Below are positions 49,675 through 56,751 of a DNA stretch of 64,000 nucleotides, in pieces; within the stretch, counting starts at the first letter, position 1; every line of letters starts with the position of its first letter. The notes beneath the pieces are model-generated. The model ran no database searches, was not told where the DNA came from, and saw only the letters and a program-made list of their open reading frames with translations. Made by a program: the position numbers and the translations under genes. Source of the DNA: Ornithinibacter sp. (GTDB lineage Bacteria; Actinomycetota; Actinomycetes; Actinomycetales; Dermatophilaceae); contig JAQSWG010000019.1 in NCBI GenBank assembly GCA_029266735.1, forward strand, positions 1 through 64,000, in the 5' to 3' direction.

Positions 49675-51768
49675 TCAGGCACCGGAGCCGTTGGACGCCG
49701 TGCTGGCGCCGATCCGGTAGGGCCGCATCATCTCGTTGTCCTCGTGCTCCACGATGTGGCAGTGCCACACGAACTGCCCCGGGTTGTCGAAGTGGGCTCG
49801 GATCCGAGTCACCTGAGCCGGATACGCGATGACCGTGTCCTTGGCGCCCGTCTCCCACGGCTCGCACGGATGGCGCTCCGATCCGGGCTGCACGAGCACG
49901 GCGGTTCCCTCCTCGTCCACGACGATGTCCTGCCGGTCCACGACCTCGAAGGTCGTCTCGTGCACGTGCATCGGGTGCGCGTCGCCTGTCGTGTTGTAGA
50001 GCTCCCACACCTCGGTGTCGCCCACCACCGGGTTCTCGGTCACGGGCTCGTGCCAGCCCAGCGGCACCCAGTCGGCGGGACCGGCGTTGGGGTCACCGGT
50101 GACAGTGCCGAGGAGGGCCTCCGCCGGGGCGTCGTCGAAGTGCATCGACATCTCCTCGACGAGCGCGAGCGGTCGGGTGACCGTCATCGGTGGCAGTGGC
50201 TCGTATGCCGGCAGCCGGAGGTGGCGCGGCGGTGTCGTGGTGTCGCGGTCCACCGCCGGGCCGACCCGTAGCTGGAGAACCTGGCCGGTGGATGATGGGT
50301 CGGCCACCGGGAAGTCCTTGCCGGGGACCCCGCCGCCGAACGGCTCGTCGGGTCCGACGTTGCGCAGGACGTGGTACCCCACAGGGACGTTCGTGAGGTC
50401 GACGATGAGGTCGACTCGCTCGGCCAGGCCGAGGACGATCCGGTTGTCGTGGTCGGCGGTGAGGTCGACGGGACCGGTGAGGAACCCGCCCTCGTTGCCG
50501 ATGACCCACACCTCGACGCCCGGGATCCCGGAGAAGTCGAGGATGAGGAACCGGGACTGGCACCCGTTGAGCACCCGGAACCGGTAGCGCCGCTGTTCGA
50601 CGTCGAGGTGAGGCCATGTGCGGCCGTTGACCATGATGGTGTTCCCGAAGAACTCGGGGTTCCACGCCGGGGAGATGTCGGTGTGCGGGATGTAGGGACC
50701 CTCGATGCCGTCGAAGAAGGCGCGGGAGGAGGGGTAGAAGAGCGAGCCGTCCGCACCGAAGGACCGGTCCTGGATGGCGAGCGCGATCTCGCGGTAGCGC
50801 TTGGGGGAGGGGAACGGGTCGTGCTCCTTCGGCGCCGGCCCCGGCAGCACCGCCGGCTCCCCGGTGCGCGCGTCGACCACTGCCCCGTCGCCCGCGGAGC
50901 CACCGCGCAGCAGGAAGAAGCCCGCCGGCCCCGCATAGACGTTGAGCCGGGTCATCCCGAGGGTGTGGTCGTGGTACCAGAGCGTCGCCGCACGACCGGT
51001 GTTGGGGTACTGCGCAGTGGCCGTGCCCGGCGCCCAGGAGACCCCGAACCGGGATGCCGCCTTCTCCGCGAAGAAGTCGTACCACGTGCCGACGCGGGCG
51101 AAGCCGTCCGGGACGTCGACGGCGTCGGGGAGGAACCACGCCTCCGGGTAGCCGTCACTCTCGTCGCCGACGCCGTCCGCCCCGTGCAGGTGCGTGACGA
51201 GCGGGACCGGGCCGGTGTACGGCGCTGGCGTGTCGCTCCAGCTCGGCTCGGCGTCCCGCCCATCCGTCCCGCCGGGCGGGTTGGCCCAGTGGAGGGTCTG
51301 GTCGACGGGCAGGAGGTGGGGCAGGAAGTGTCCCTCGTCGTCGACGAGGTCGTTGACCCACGTGACCCGGACCGGTCGGCCGTGGCGGGCCTCGATGGTG
51401 AGGGACGGGGCGTGGTGCAGGAGCAGCGCTCGGGGGTGCCGCGCCTCCACCGGGCCGTATCCCCACACGGTCGTCATAGGCATGCCGTCCGGGAGCACCT
51501 GCTGGTCGAGCTGCCGGACCGAGATGACGTACTCGTCGATCGGGGGCCCACCGGGTCGCGGGATGCGACCCGACCGGGGCATGACCGGAGGGATGAGCAG
51601 GGCGCTCTGGAACTTCGGGACGGCGGTCGCGTCGAGGAGCCCACCTGGAACGGCGAGCGCGGCCGGCAACCGGAACGCCTGGCCGCCGACCTGACCGATG
51701 AGCATCAGTCCCGCACCAGCCCCGCCGATGCGGAGGAAGTCACGGCGTGTGGGGCGCGAGCGGTCCAT
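49675..51768 (-). CDS. Multicopper oxidase, Tat-exported
   Basis: A 697-residue laccase/CotA/bilirubin-oxidase-like enzyme. The twin-arginine signal RRDFLRIGGAG is near the N-terminus. Copper ligands are visible in four clusters: THLHGADG, WYHDHTLG, AHPMHVHETTF and WHCHIVEHEDNEMM, the last with the type 1 Cys. ATG 51768 is preferred because GAGGAG is 9 nt upstream; ATG 51774 is only 3 nt away. It acts on the outer face of the membrane or in the wall. Substrate unknown. Confidence 0.92.
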   Translation of the reverse strand: MDRSRPTRRDFLRIGGAGAGLMLIGQVGGQAFRLPAALAVPGGLLDATAVPKFQSALLIPPVMPRSGRIPRPGGPPIDEYVISVRQLDQQVLPDGMPMTTVWGYGPVEARHPRALLLHHAPSLTIEARHGRPVRVTWVNDLVDDEGHFLPHLLPVDQTLHWANPPGGTDGRDAEPSWSDTPAPYTGPVPLVTHLHGADGVGDESDGYPEAWFLPDAVDVPDGFARVGTWYDFFAEKAASRFGVSWAPGTATAQYPNTGRAATLWYHDHTLGMTRLNVYAGPAGFFLLRGGSAGDGAVVDARTGEPAVLPGPAPKEHDPFPSPKRYREIALAIQDRSFGADGSLFYPSSRAFFDGIEGPYIPHTDISPAWNPEFFGNTIMVNGRTWPHLDVEQRRYRFRVLNGCQSRFLILDFSGIPGVEVWVIGNEGGFLTGPVDLTADHDNRIVLGLAERVDLIVDLTNVPVGYHVLRNVGPDEPFGGGVPGKDFPVADPSSTGQVLQLRVGPAVDRDTTTPPRHLRLPAYEPLPPMTVTRPLALVEEMSMHFDDAPAEALLGTVTGDPNAGPADWVPLGWHEPVTENPVVGDTEVWELYNTTGDAHPMHVHETTFEVVDRQDIVVDEEGTAVLVQPGSERHPCEPWETGAKDTVIAYPAQVTRIRAHFDNPGQFVWHCHIVEHEDNEMMRPYRIGASTASNGSGA

Positions 51769-51864
51769 GGTCATCCACTCCTCGGGTGTCTTCGTCGACA
51801 CCGTCTGGACCCCACCATAGGCGCAGGTCGCGCGCCTGCACAGGCCTTCCTGGAATGACGGCGG

Positions 51865-52032
51865 TCACTTCCGGCGGCGCCGCGGCACCAGCACGAGCGT
51901 CGCCGCCACGGCGCGCCAGAAGTCCCGCTCGGTGAGGCGTGCCGTGGGCCGGTCGATCGCGGTGTGCAGCCCGAGCAGCACCGCCCCCGACACGGTGTCG
52001 GGGGCGGTGCGCTGGTCGGTCGCCGGAGTCAT
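51865..52032 (-). CDS. Possible 55-residue ORF
   Basis: An ORF beginning MTPATDQRTAPDTVSG and ending LVPRRRRK. Its ATG overlaps the stop of the 43-residue ORF (ATGA), which favours a real coupled gene. Against this, a perfect 16-bp inverted repeat occupies its first third and may instead be the terminator of the whiB7 unit. I do not recognise the sequence. Confidence 0.35.
   Translation of the reverse strand: MTPATDQRTAPDTVSGAVLLGLHTAIDRPTARLTERDFWRAVAATLVLVPRRRRK
51978..52010 (-). terminator. Perfect inverted repeat after the whiB7 unit
   Basis: Sixteen bases starting GCACCGCCCCCGACAC are followed by one base and their exact complement. In RNA this makes a long GC stem with a tiny loop. 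It lies 19 bp past the stop of the 43-residue ORF and is placed to end whiB7 transcripts. Confidence 0.6.
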
Positions 52033-52160
52033 CGCACGTGCGTGTACATGACCACCCGCATCTGCTCGCGATCGGCCGCGACCTGCGCCATGCGCTGCAT
52101 CTCGTGGACGCGGCGCTGGTGCGCGGTACGGCGGATGCGCTGCATCGCCCTGGTGTACAT
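52029..52160 (-). CDS. Small basic protein downstream of whiB7
   Basis: A 43-residue ORF that begins MYTRAMQRIRRTAHQRRVHE and ends MRVVMYTHVR. It is rich in Arg, His, Met and Gln, and has no signal or membrane segment. The strong ribosome site AAGGAG, 6 nt before the ATG, is the best evidence that it is translated. It follows whiB7 by 81 bp on the same strand. I do not recognise a family. Confidence 0.55.
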   Translation of the reverse strand: MYTRAMQRIRRTAHQRRVHEMQRMAQVAADREQMRVVMYTHVR

Positions 52161-52241
52161 GGTGCTCTCCTTGTGGATGTCGTCGTTGGGTCGTAGTGGT
52201 GGTGGTGGCTCGGCAATGCCGGCCACGGTGGTGTGCGGTCC

Positions 52242-52529
52242 TTACGCCGCGACGTCGTCCTTGCGGGGCCGTCCGCGGGGACGCTTTCGGGCGACGATCT
52301 CGCCCTGGACGAACAGCTCGCCGCCCCAGACGCCCCAGGGCTCACGCCGGTGGAGGGCTCCCGAGAGGCACGCGGCCCGTGCCGGGCACGTCCCGCAGAG
52401 TGCCTTGGCGAACTCGACCCCCTCCGGCGTGTCGGCGAACCACAGCTCTGCGTCGTTCTCACGGCAGGGAACGCCATCGCCGGTCGTTCCGGACGACTCG
52501 TGCAGGTCGAGGAGCTCGGTCAGCTGCAT
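52242..52529 (-). CDS. whiB7: WhiB7-type iron-sulfur transcriptional activator
   Basis: WhiB7 (WblC) binds the housekeeping sigma factor and switches on intrinsic antibiotic resistance. The 95-residue protein has four cluster cysteines (22, 45, 48, 54), the turn EPWGVWGGELF and the AT-hook RKRPRGRPRK that sets WhiB7 apart from other Wbl proteins. ATG 52529 follows AGGAGG by 10 nt and gives the MQL start also remembered for Streptomyces WblC. An in-frame ATG at 52649 would add 40 low-complexity residues. A long regulatory leader precedes it. Confidence 0.94.
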   Translation of the reverse strand: MQLTELLDLHESSGTTGDGVPCRENDAELWFADTPEGVEFAKALCGTCPARAACLSGALHRREPWGVWGGELFVQGEIVARKRPRGRPRKDDVAA

Positions 52530-52698
52530 CGGGGTGTCACCTCCTTGCTCGGCGCGCCCGGTGGGGCGCTCGGTCATCTCGGTGCGCCAGCTGCGGCGCG
52601 CGGTACTCGGTGGGCGGCCGGTGTCGGTCCGCTCGGTGGTCGTGGTCATCTCGGTGCCTCGCGTGGTCTCGGTCCGTGCTGGTGAGCGGGTACGAAAA

Positions 52699-52730
52699 GG
52701 CCGCGGATCCCGGTGTCGGGATCCGCGGCC
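52699..52730 (-). terminator. Intrinsic terminator in the whiB7 leader
   Basis: A 14-bp perfect stem (GGCCGCGGATCCCG with complement) and a 4-nt loop, followed on the minus strand by TTTT. It is the only hairpin I found in the window with a clear U-tract. It sits about 170 nt before the whiB7 start and 20 nt after the upstream ORF, as in an attenuator. Confidence 0.85.
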
Positions 52731-52772
52731 TCGAGGTGACCTGTCAGCTGTCAGACAGGTGGTGCCTCGAGG
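52729..52772 (-). promoter_or_regulatory. Competing hairpin in the whiB7 leader
   Basis: CCTCGAGG (52765-52772) can pair with CCTCGAGG (52729-52736), and inside it GACAGGT (52754-52760) with ACCTGTC (52739-52745), read on either strand. The outer arm touches the first bases of the terminator stem, and the upstream ORF stop lies in the loop. A ribosome at that stop would decide which structure forms. Confidence 0.5.
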
Positions 52773-52984
52773 CGTGGATACACGACTCCCGTGATCGGGG
52801 CGATGGCGTCGACGCCGGTGGCGCGCTGGTCCACGACGAGGTCGCGACCGAGGAACCCGGCGAAAGGCACAGTGCGCCCCTGGACGGAGCGGAACGTGCC
52901 TGCGTGAGCGGTGTTGGCGCCACGCCAGGGACGCGCGGCATCACGGACAGCGCTCATCGCCGTCGTCGTCGTCATCGTCTCCAT
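52751..52984 (-). CDS. Upstream ORF in the whiB7 leader
   Basis: A 77-codon ORF starting METMTTTTAMSAVRDAARPW and ending GVVYPRLEAPPV, with GAGGAGG 10 nt before its ATG. It does not resemble a known protein. It ends 20 nt before the intrinsic terminator. Translated leader ORFs that sense ribosome-blocking antibiotics are known for whiB7/wblC in mycobacteria and Streptomyces, so a regulatory role is inferred. Later start codons within it are possible. Confidence 0.5.
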   Translation of the reverse strand: METMTTTTAMSAVRDAARPWRGANTAHAGTFRSVQGRTVPFAGFLGRDLVVDQRATGVDAIAPITGVVYPRLEAPPV

Positions 52985-53054
52985 CAGGGCCAACCCTCCT
53001 CACTGCTGCTCGGTTCGACGCGCGTCCGGGGCGGACACGCGAGGTGCTCTGACG

Positions 53055-53084
53055 AGGGTAGAGGAGCCGGCGCGCGGCAGGCAA
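53055..53084 (-). promoter_or_regulatory. Predicted whiB7 promoter
   Basis: On the minus strand TTGCCT (53079-53084), 18 nt, TACCCT (53055-53060). An AT-rich patch (GAGATTAATGCG) sits directly upstream of the -35 box, as known for WhiB7-activated promoters. The leader would be about 520 nt long. Confidence 0.5.
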
Positions 53085-53143
53085 CGCATTAATCTCGGGC
53101 TGCAGCGCCATGAGTACTCGCATGGCGCCAGATGGCTTGTCCC

Positions 53144-55267
53144 TCAGGGTGACTCGTCGTCGGAAAAATCTTGGAGAAGGTCGAGCACCGCCTCGCCATA
53201 CCTCTCGAGCTTGGCGGGACCGACCCCCGTGATCCGCGCCAGCGCCGCGACGTCGGCGGGCATCTGCTCGGCGATCGCGACGAGGGTGGCATCGGTGAAG
53301 ACGACGAAGGCGGGCAGGTCCGCTGCTCGGGCCGTCGTGAGGCGCCACTCGCGCAACGTCTCGAAGAGCCGTTCGTCCATGGTCGTGGGGCACGACGAGC
53401 AGCGCCCGATCGTCCGCTCCCTGGCGGTCGAGAGGGCGACGCCGCACGACCGGCAGGTCGACCGCACCGGGGTGAGGGCCTTCCCGGCACCGGACGTGCG
53501 TCGTCTGCGCGGCTGTGAGCGAGCCGCCTCACCGAGGACGGCCGCCGTCCCCTCCAGGAACCGTGAGGGGCGGCGAGACGGCTTCGCGCCCGGGGTGCGG
53601 GCTCCGGCATACGACAGGACGAGGCGTTGACGCGCGCGCGTGACGCCGACGTAGAGCAGCCGACGCTCCTCCTCGACGGCCTCCGGTGTGTCGGCCATCG
53701 TGATGGGGAGCAGACCCTCTGAGCATCCGACGAGGAAGACGGTGTCCCACTCGAGGCCCTTCGCCGCGTGCAGGGAGGCCAGCGTCACGCCCTGGACGGT
53801 CGGTGCGTGCTGCGCCGACGCGCGTTCGTCGAGCTCGCTGACCAGGGCCGGCAGCCGGGCCGTGGGATCGGCGGCGTGCACGTCGTCGGCGAGGCCGGCG
53901 AGCGCCGCCAGCGACTCCCAGCGCTCCCGTGCCGCCCCGCCGCTGGTCGGCGGCTCGCGCGTCCACCCCGCCCCGAGGAGCACGTCGCGGACGAGATCGG
54001 GAAGCGGCACCTCCCCGTCGTCCGAGCGGGCGGCACCCCGCAGGAGGACGAGTGCGTCGCGGACCTCCTTGCGCGAGAAGAAGCGCTCGCCACCCCGCAC
54101 GAGGTACGGGATGCCGCGCTCGGCCAGGGCCGACTCGAACCCCTCGCTCTGCCCGTTGGTGCGGAACAGGACCGCGATCTCCGATGCCGGGTGCCCCTCG
54201 TCGAGGAGGGCGGAGACCCGCGCGGCGACGCCGGCTGCCTCGTCGGGCTCGTTGTCGGCGACGACCAGCTCGGGTGCCGGGCCGTCGGACCGCTGGGCTC
54301 GCAGCTCGACGGCGCCGGAACGGCGCTCACCACCGGGGCCACGCAGGACGAGGTTGGCGAGCCCCACCACCTGTGGCGTCGACCGGTAGTTGCGCACGAG
54401 CTCGACCGTGCGTGCCTCGGGGTGGCGGGACCGGAAGCCGAGGAGGTGTTGGGGCGAGGCCCCGGTGAACGAGTAGATCGTCTGCGCGGGGTCACCCACG
54501 ACACAGATGTCGTCCCTCTCCCCCAGCCACAGCTCCAGAAGGGTCTGCTGGAGACGGTTGACGTCCTGGTACTCGTCGACGACGAAGTGGCGGTACTGGC
54601 CGCGAACGGCCTGGGCGACCTCGTCGTGCTCGCGGAGGATGCCGACCATGAGCAGCAGGACGTCCTCGAAGTCGATGACCCCCCGCTCGGTCTTGACCTC
54701 CTCGTAGGCGGCGACGAGCCGCGCCATCGCCGTGGCGTCCAGGCCGGCCGGCGGTTCGCGGCGTCGGGCCGTGACCGCCGCGGCATACGACTCGGGGGTG
54801 AGGAGCGAGACCTTCGACCACTCGATCTCGGACGCGAGGTCGCGCACGGCCGGTCCGTCGAGCCGCAGCCGCAGCCGGGCCCCGGCCTCCGCCACGGCAC
54901 TGGCCTTGTGCGGCATGACCTCCGGGGCGGCTCCTCCGACGGCCTGCGGCCAGAAGTAGTGGAGCTGACGCAGCGACGCGGCATGGAACGTCCGAGCCTG
55001 GACGCCCCCCACGTGCAGATCCCGAAGCCGCGACCGCATCTCTCCGGCCGCGCGGGCCGTGAAGGTCACGGCCAGGACCCGCTGCGGCTGGTACACCCCG
55101 GAGAGGACCCCGTAGGCGATGCGGTGGGTGATGGCCCGGGTCTTGCCCGTGCCGGCCCCGGCCAGGACGCACATCGGTCCGCTCGGGTGCGCCGCGACCT
55201 CGCGCTGCTCGGGGTCGAGGGCGTCGAGGACGGCGTCCGCTCCGGGGTGCACGGGCAGGCTGGCCAT
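53144..55267 (-). CDS. uvrD2: ATP-dependent DNA helicase UvrD2
   Basis: A 707-residue superfamily 1A helicase. Motif I is GAGTGKTRA, motif II VVDEYQDVN, motif III GDPAQTIYSF, and motif VI VGVTRARQRL. The C-terminal part has the four-cysteine knuckle (CRSCG ... CSSC) and a HRDC domain (ITGVGPAKLERYG), the layout of mycobacterial UvrD2. ATG 55267 has TAGGAT 7 nt upstream and begins family similarity. Confidence 0.94.
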   Translation of the reverse strand: MASLPVHPGADAVLDALDPEQREVAAHPSGPMCVLAGAGTGKTRAITHRIAYGVLSGVYQPQRVLAVTFTARAAGEMRSRLRDLHVGGVQARTFHAASLRQLHYFWPQAVGGAAPEVMPHKASAVAEAGARLRLRLDGPAVRDLASEIEWSKVSLLTPESYAAAVTARRREPPAGLDATAMARLVAAYEEVKTERGVIDFEDVLLLMVGILREHDEVAQAVRGQYRHFVVDEYQDVNRLQQTLLELWLGERDDICVVGDPAQTIYSFTGASPQHLLGFRSRHPEARTVELVRNYRSTPQVVGLANLVLRGPGGERRSGAVELRAQRSDGPAPELVVADNEPDEAAGVAARVSALLDEGHPASEIAVLFRTNGQSEGFESALAERGIPYLVRGGERFFSRKEVRDALVLLRGAARSDDGEVPLPDLVRDVLLGAGWTREPPTSGGAARERWESLAALAGLADDVHAADPTARLPALVSELDERASAQHAPTVQGVTLASLHAAKGLEWDTVFLVGCSEGLLPITMADTPEAVEEERRLLYVGVTRARQRLVLSYAGARTPGAKPSRRPSRFLEGTAAVLGEAARSQPRRRRTSGAGKALTPVRSTCRSCGVALSTARERTIGRCSSCPTTMDERLFETLREWRLTTARAADLPAFVVFTDATLVAIAEQMPADVAALARITGVGPAKLERYGEAVLDLLQDFSDDESP

Positions 55268-55274
55268 CGGCCCG

Positions 55275-55280
55275 ATCCTA
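55275..55280 (-). promoter_or_regulatory. -10 box for uvrD2
   Basis: On the minus strand TAGGAT is followed by 7 nt and the ATG at 55267, a leaderless arrangement. The divergent mrx1 promoter lies about 55 bp away. Confidence 0.5.
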
Positions 55281-55333
55281 GGTCTGCGGGGTGACGCTCC
55301 GTCGAGCCTCTGGACGACGGTGGGACCGGCGGC

Positions 55334-55360
55334 GGGAAGCATCCCGCCGTGCCGCGCGTT
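55334..55360 (+). promoter_or_regulatory. SigR-type promoter of mrx1
   Basis: GGGAAG, exactly 18 nt, then GTT. The last base of the -35 element differs from the GGGAAT consensus, but spacing and distance to the ATG at 55401 (about 35 nt leader) fit well. Confidence 0.65.
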
Positions 55361-55400
55361 CACGGGACCGAGTCCCGACCATCCCGCGAGGAGCCTGCAC

Positions 55401-55670
55401 ATGAGCGCCGTGTCCGGCCAGACCCTGCCCGCCCCCGGCACCGTCACGATGTTCACGACGACGTGGTGCGGCTACTGCCGACGGCTGAAGGTGCAGATGG
55501 AACGCGAGGGGATCGGCTTCACCGAGGTCGACATCGAGCACCAGCCGGAGAGCGCCGACTTCGTCATGTCGGTCAACGGGGGCAACCAGACCGTGCCGAC
55601 GCTGCTCTTCCCGGACGGCTCCGCCGCGACCAACCCGTCGATCGGACAGGTTCGGGAGCGCCTCGCCTGA
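55401..55670 (+). CDS. mrx1: Mycoredoxin Mrx1
   Basis: An 89-residue glutaredoxin-fold protein that reduces mycothiol mixed disulfides. The active site is CGYC in FTTTWCGYCRRL, the cis-proline is in QTVPTLLF, and a conserved Gly and Ser-Ile follow. The ATG has GAGGAG upstream. A SigR-type promoter precedes it, matching its role in thiol stress. The gene lies between uvrD2 and nudC as in mycobacteria. Confidence 0.94.
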   Translation: MSAVSGQTLPAPGTVTMFTTTWCGYCRRLKVQMEREGIGFTEVDIEHQPESADFVMSVNGGNQTVPTLLFPDGSAATNPSIGQVRERLA

Positions 55671-55678
55671 CCCGGGGG

Positions 55679-55762
55679 CTCCCCGACTTCGTCTGTCACG
55701 CGGTCGTCGACACGTCGCCCAGGCGGCGTGTGGGCGGCAGGCCGACAGACGAAGTCGGGGAG
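55679..55762. terminator. Long inverted repeat between mrx1 and nudC
   Basis: Nineteen perfect base pairs (CTCCCCGACTTCGTCTGTC and complement) enclose a 46-nt loop that itself has a weaker inner hairpin. It fills the whole gap between two convergent genes, so it is probably a two-way terminator, though longer than needed. Confidence 0.7.
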
Positions 55763-55774
55763 GACGCCGCCACG

Positions 55775-56710
55775 TCAGCGGGGCGCGACGTCCACGGTGT
55801 CGAGGGGGCGGCCGTACCAGTGCTCGATGAGCCGACGTGAGATCGAGATGCGGCCGGACACGACGACCGAGCCGTCGGCGAGCGCCCCGGTCAGCTCGTC
55901 CCGGCTGAACCACCGGGCGGCCTCGATCTCCGCCTCCTGCAGCCGCAGCTCGGTGGCCACCGCCCGAGCGGTGAACCCGAGCATGAGCGATGAGGGGAAC
56001 GGCCAGGGCTGGTCGCCGACATAGGTCACGTCCCGCACGTCGACACCCACCTCCTCGGCGACCTCGCGCACCACCGCACCGACCAGGGTCTCTCCCGGCT
56101 CGACGAAGCCAGCGAGGACCGACATCCCGCGAGCTCGGAACCCGCGGCCACGGGCGAGGAGGATCCGGTCGTCGGCGTCGACGACGGCCACGATGACGGC
56201 CATGTCGGTGCGTGGGAAGTGCTCGCTGTCGTCCCGGGGACACCGGCGGATCCAGCCGCCGAGGTCCGGCGCCGTCGGCGCACCGCACCTCGGGCAGTGG
56301 CCGTGCGCGCGGTGCCAGTTCGCCAGCGCCAGGGTGGTGACGTACGTGGCCGCCCCGACGTCGTCGAGCTCCGCACCCACCTGGCGCAGCGTGCGCAGCG
56401 CCGCGTCCCCGTCACCCTCCGCGACCAGGTCGTCCGCGACGACCCCGACGTATGCCGTTCCACCGGCCTCCCCGAGGTAGAACGCGAGCCGACTCCTGTC
56501 CGCGTCCGAGGGAGGGCTCACCCAGACCCCCAGTCCCGGGCCCTCGACGTCACGGACACGGACCCGGTCCCCGACGAGCCGGAGGACCGCGGTGCCGGGG
56601 TCGGCCAGGAGCCGGGGCAGGAGCCCGGGGTCGGTACGCAGGTCAGCACGGCGGTCGAGGACGGGTCTGCTCAGGGGCAGGTCATGGATGACTGCGTGGC
56701 CTCGGGGCAC
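55775..56710 (-). CDS. nudC: NAD(+) diphosphatase NudC
   Basis: A NUDIX enzyme that cleaves NAD(H) and removes NAD caps from RNA. The N-terminal domain is followed by a zinc-ribbon start (CPRCGAPTAP), then GFVEPGETLVGAVVREVAEE and the NAD-specific GDQPWPFPSSLMLGF. GTG 56710 gives 311 residues, close to mycobacterial NudC, and has TAGGCT 7 nt upstream; ATG 56740 would add 10 residues. The second zinc Cys pair is reduced to one visible Cys (RRCPRDD). Confidence 0.92.
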   Translation of the reverse strand: MPRGHAVIHDLPLSRPVLDRRADLRTDPGLLPRLLADPGTAVLRLVGDRVRVRDVEGPGLGVWVSPPSDADRSRLAFYLGEAGGTAYVGVVADDLVAEGDGDAALRTLRQVGAELDDVGAATYVTTLALANWHRAHGHCPRCGAPTAPDLGGWIRRCPRDDSEHFPRTDMAVIVAVVDADDRILLARGRGFRARGMSVLAGFVEPGETLVGAVVREVAEEVGVDVRDVTYVGDQPWPFPSSLMLGFTARAVATELRLQEAEIEAARWFSRDELTGALADGSVVVSGRISISRRLIEHWYGRPLDTVDVAPR

Positions 56711-56717
56711 GGGTCCC

Positions 56718-56723
56718 AGCCTA
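56718..56723 (-). promoter_or_regulatory. -10 box for nudC
   Basis: On the minus strand TAGGCT is followed by 7 nt and GTG 56710. This supports the shorter nudC start. Confidence 0.45.
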
Positions 56724-56739
56724 GGCCGGGGACGAGGCA

Positions 56740-56745
56740 TACCGT
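56740..56745 (+). promoter_or_regulatory. -10 box for the phosphotransferase gene
   Basis: TACCGT is followed by 6 nt and the GTG at 56752. With the nudC box it forms a divergent leaderless promoter pair. Confidence 0.45.
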
Positions 56746-56751
56746 GGCCAC

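Noticed and set aside
52530-52649. In-frame N-terminal extension of WhiB7 from ATG 52649
   Set aside because: The added 40 residues are low-complexity and WhiB7 relatives are 90-120 residues with a start like MQL. The ribosome site for 52529 is better. The extension cannot be fully excluded.
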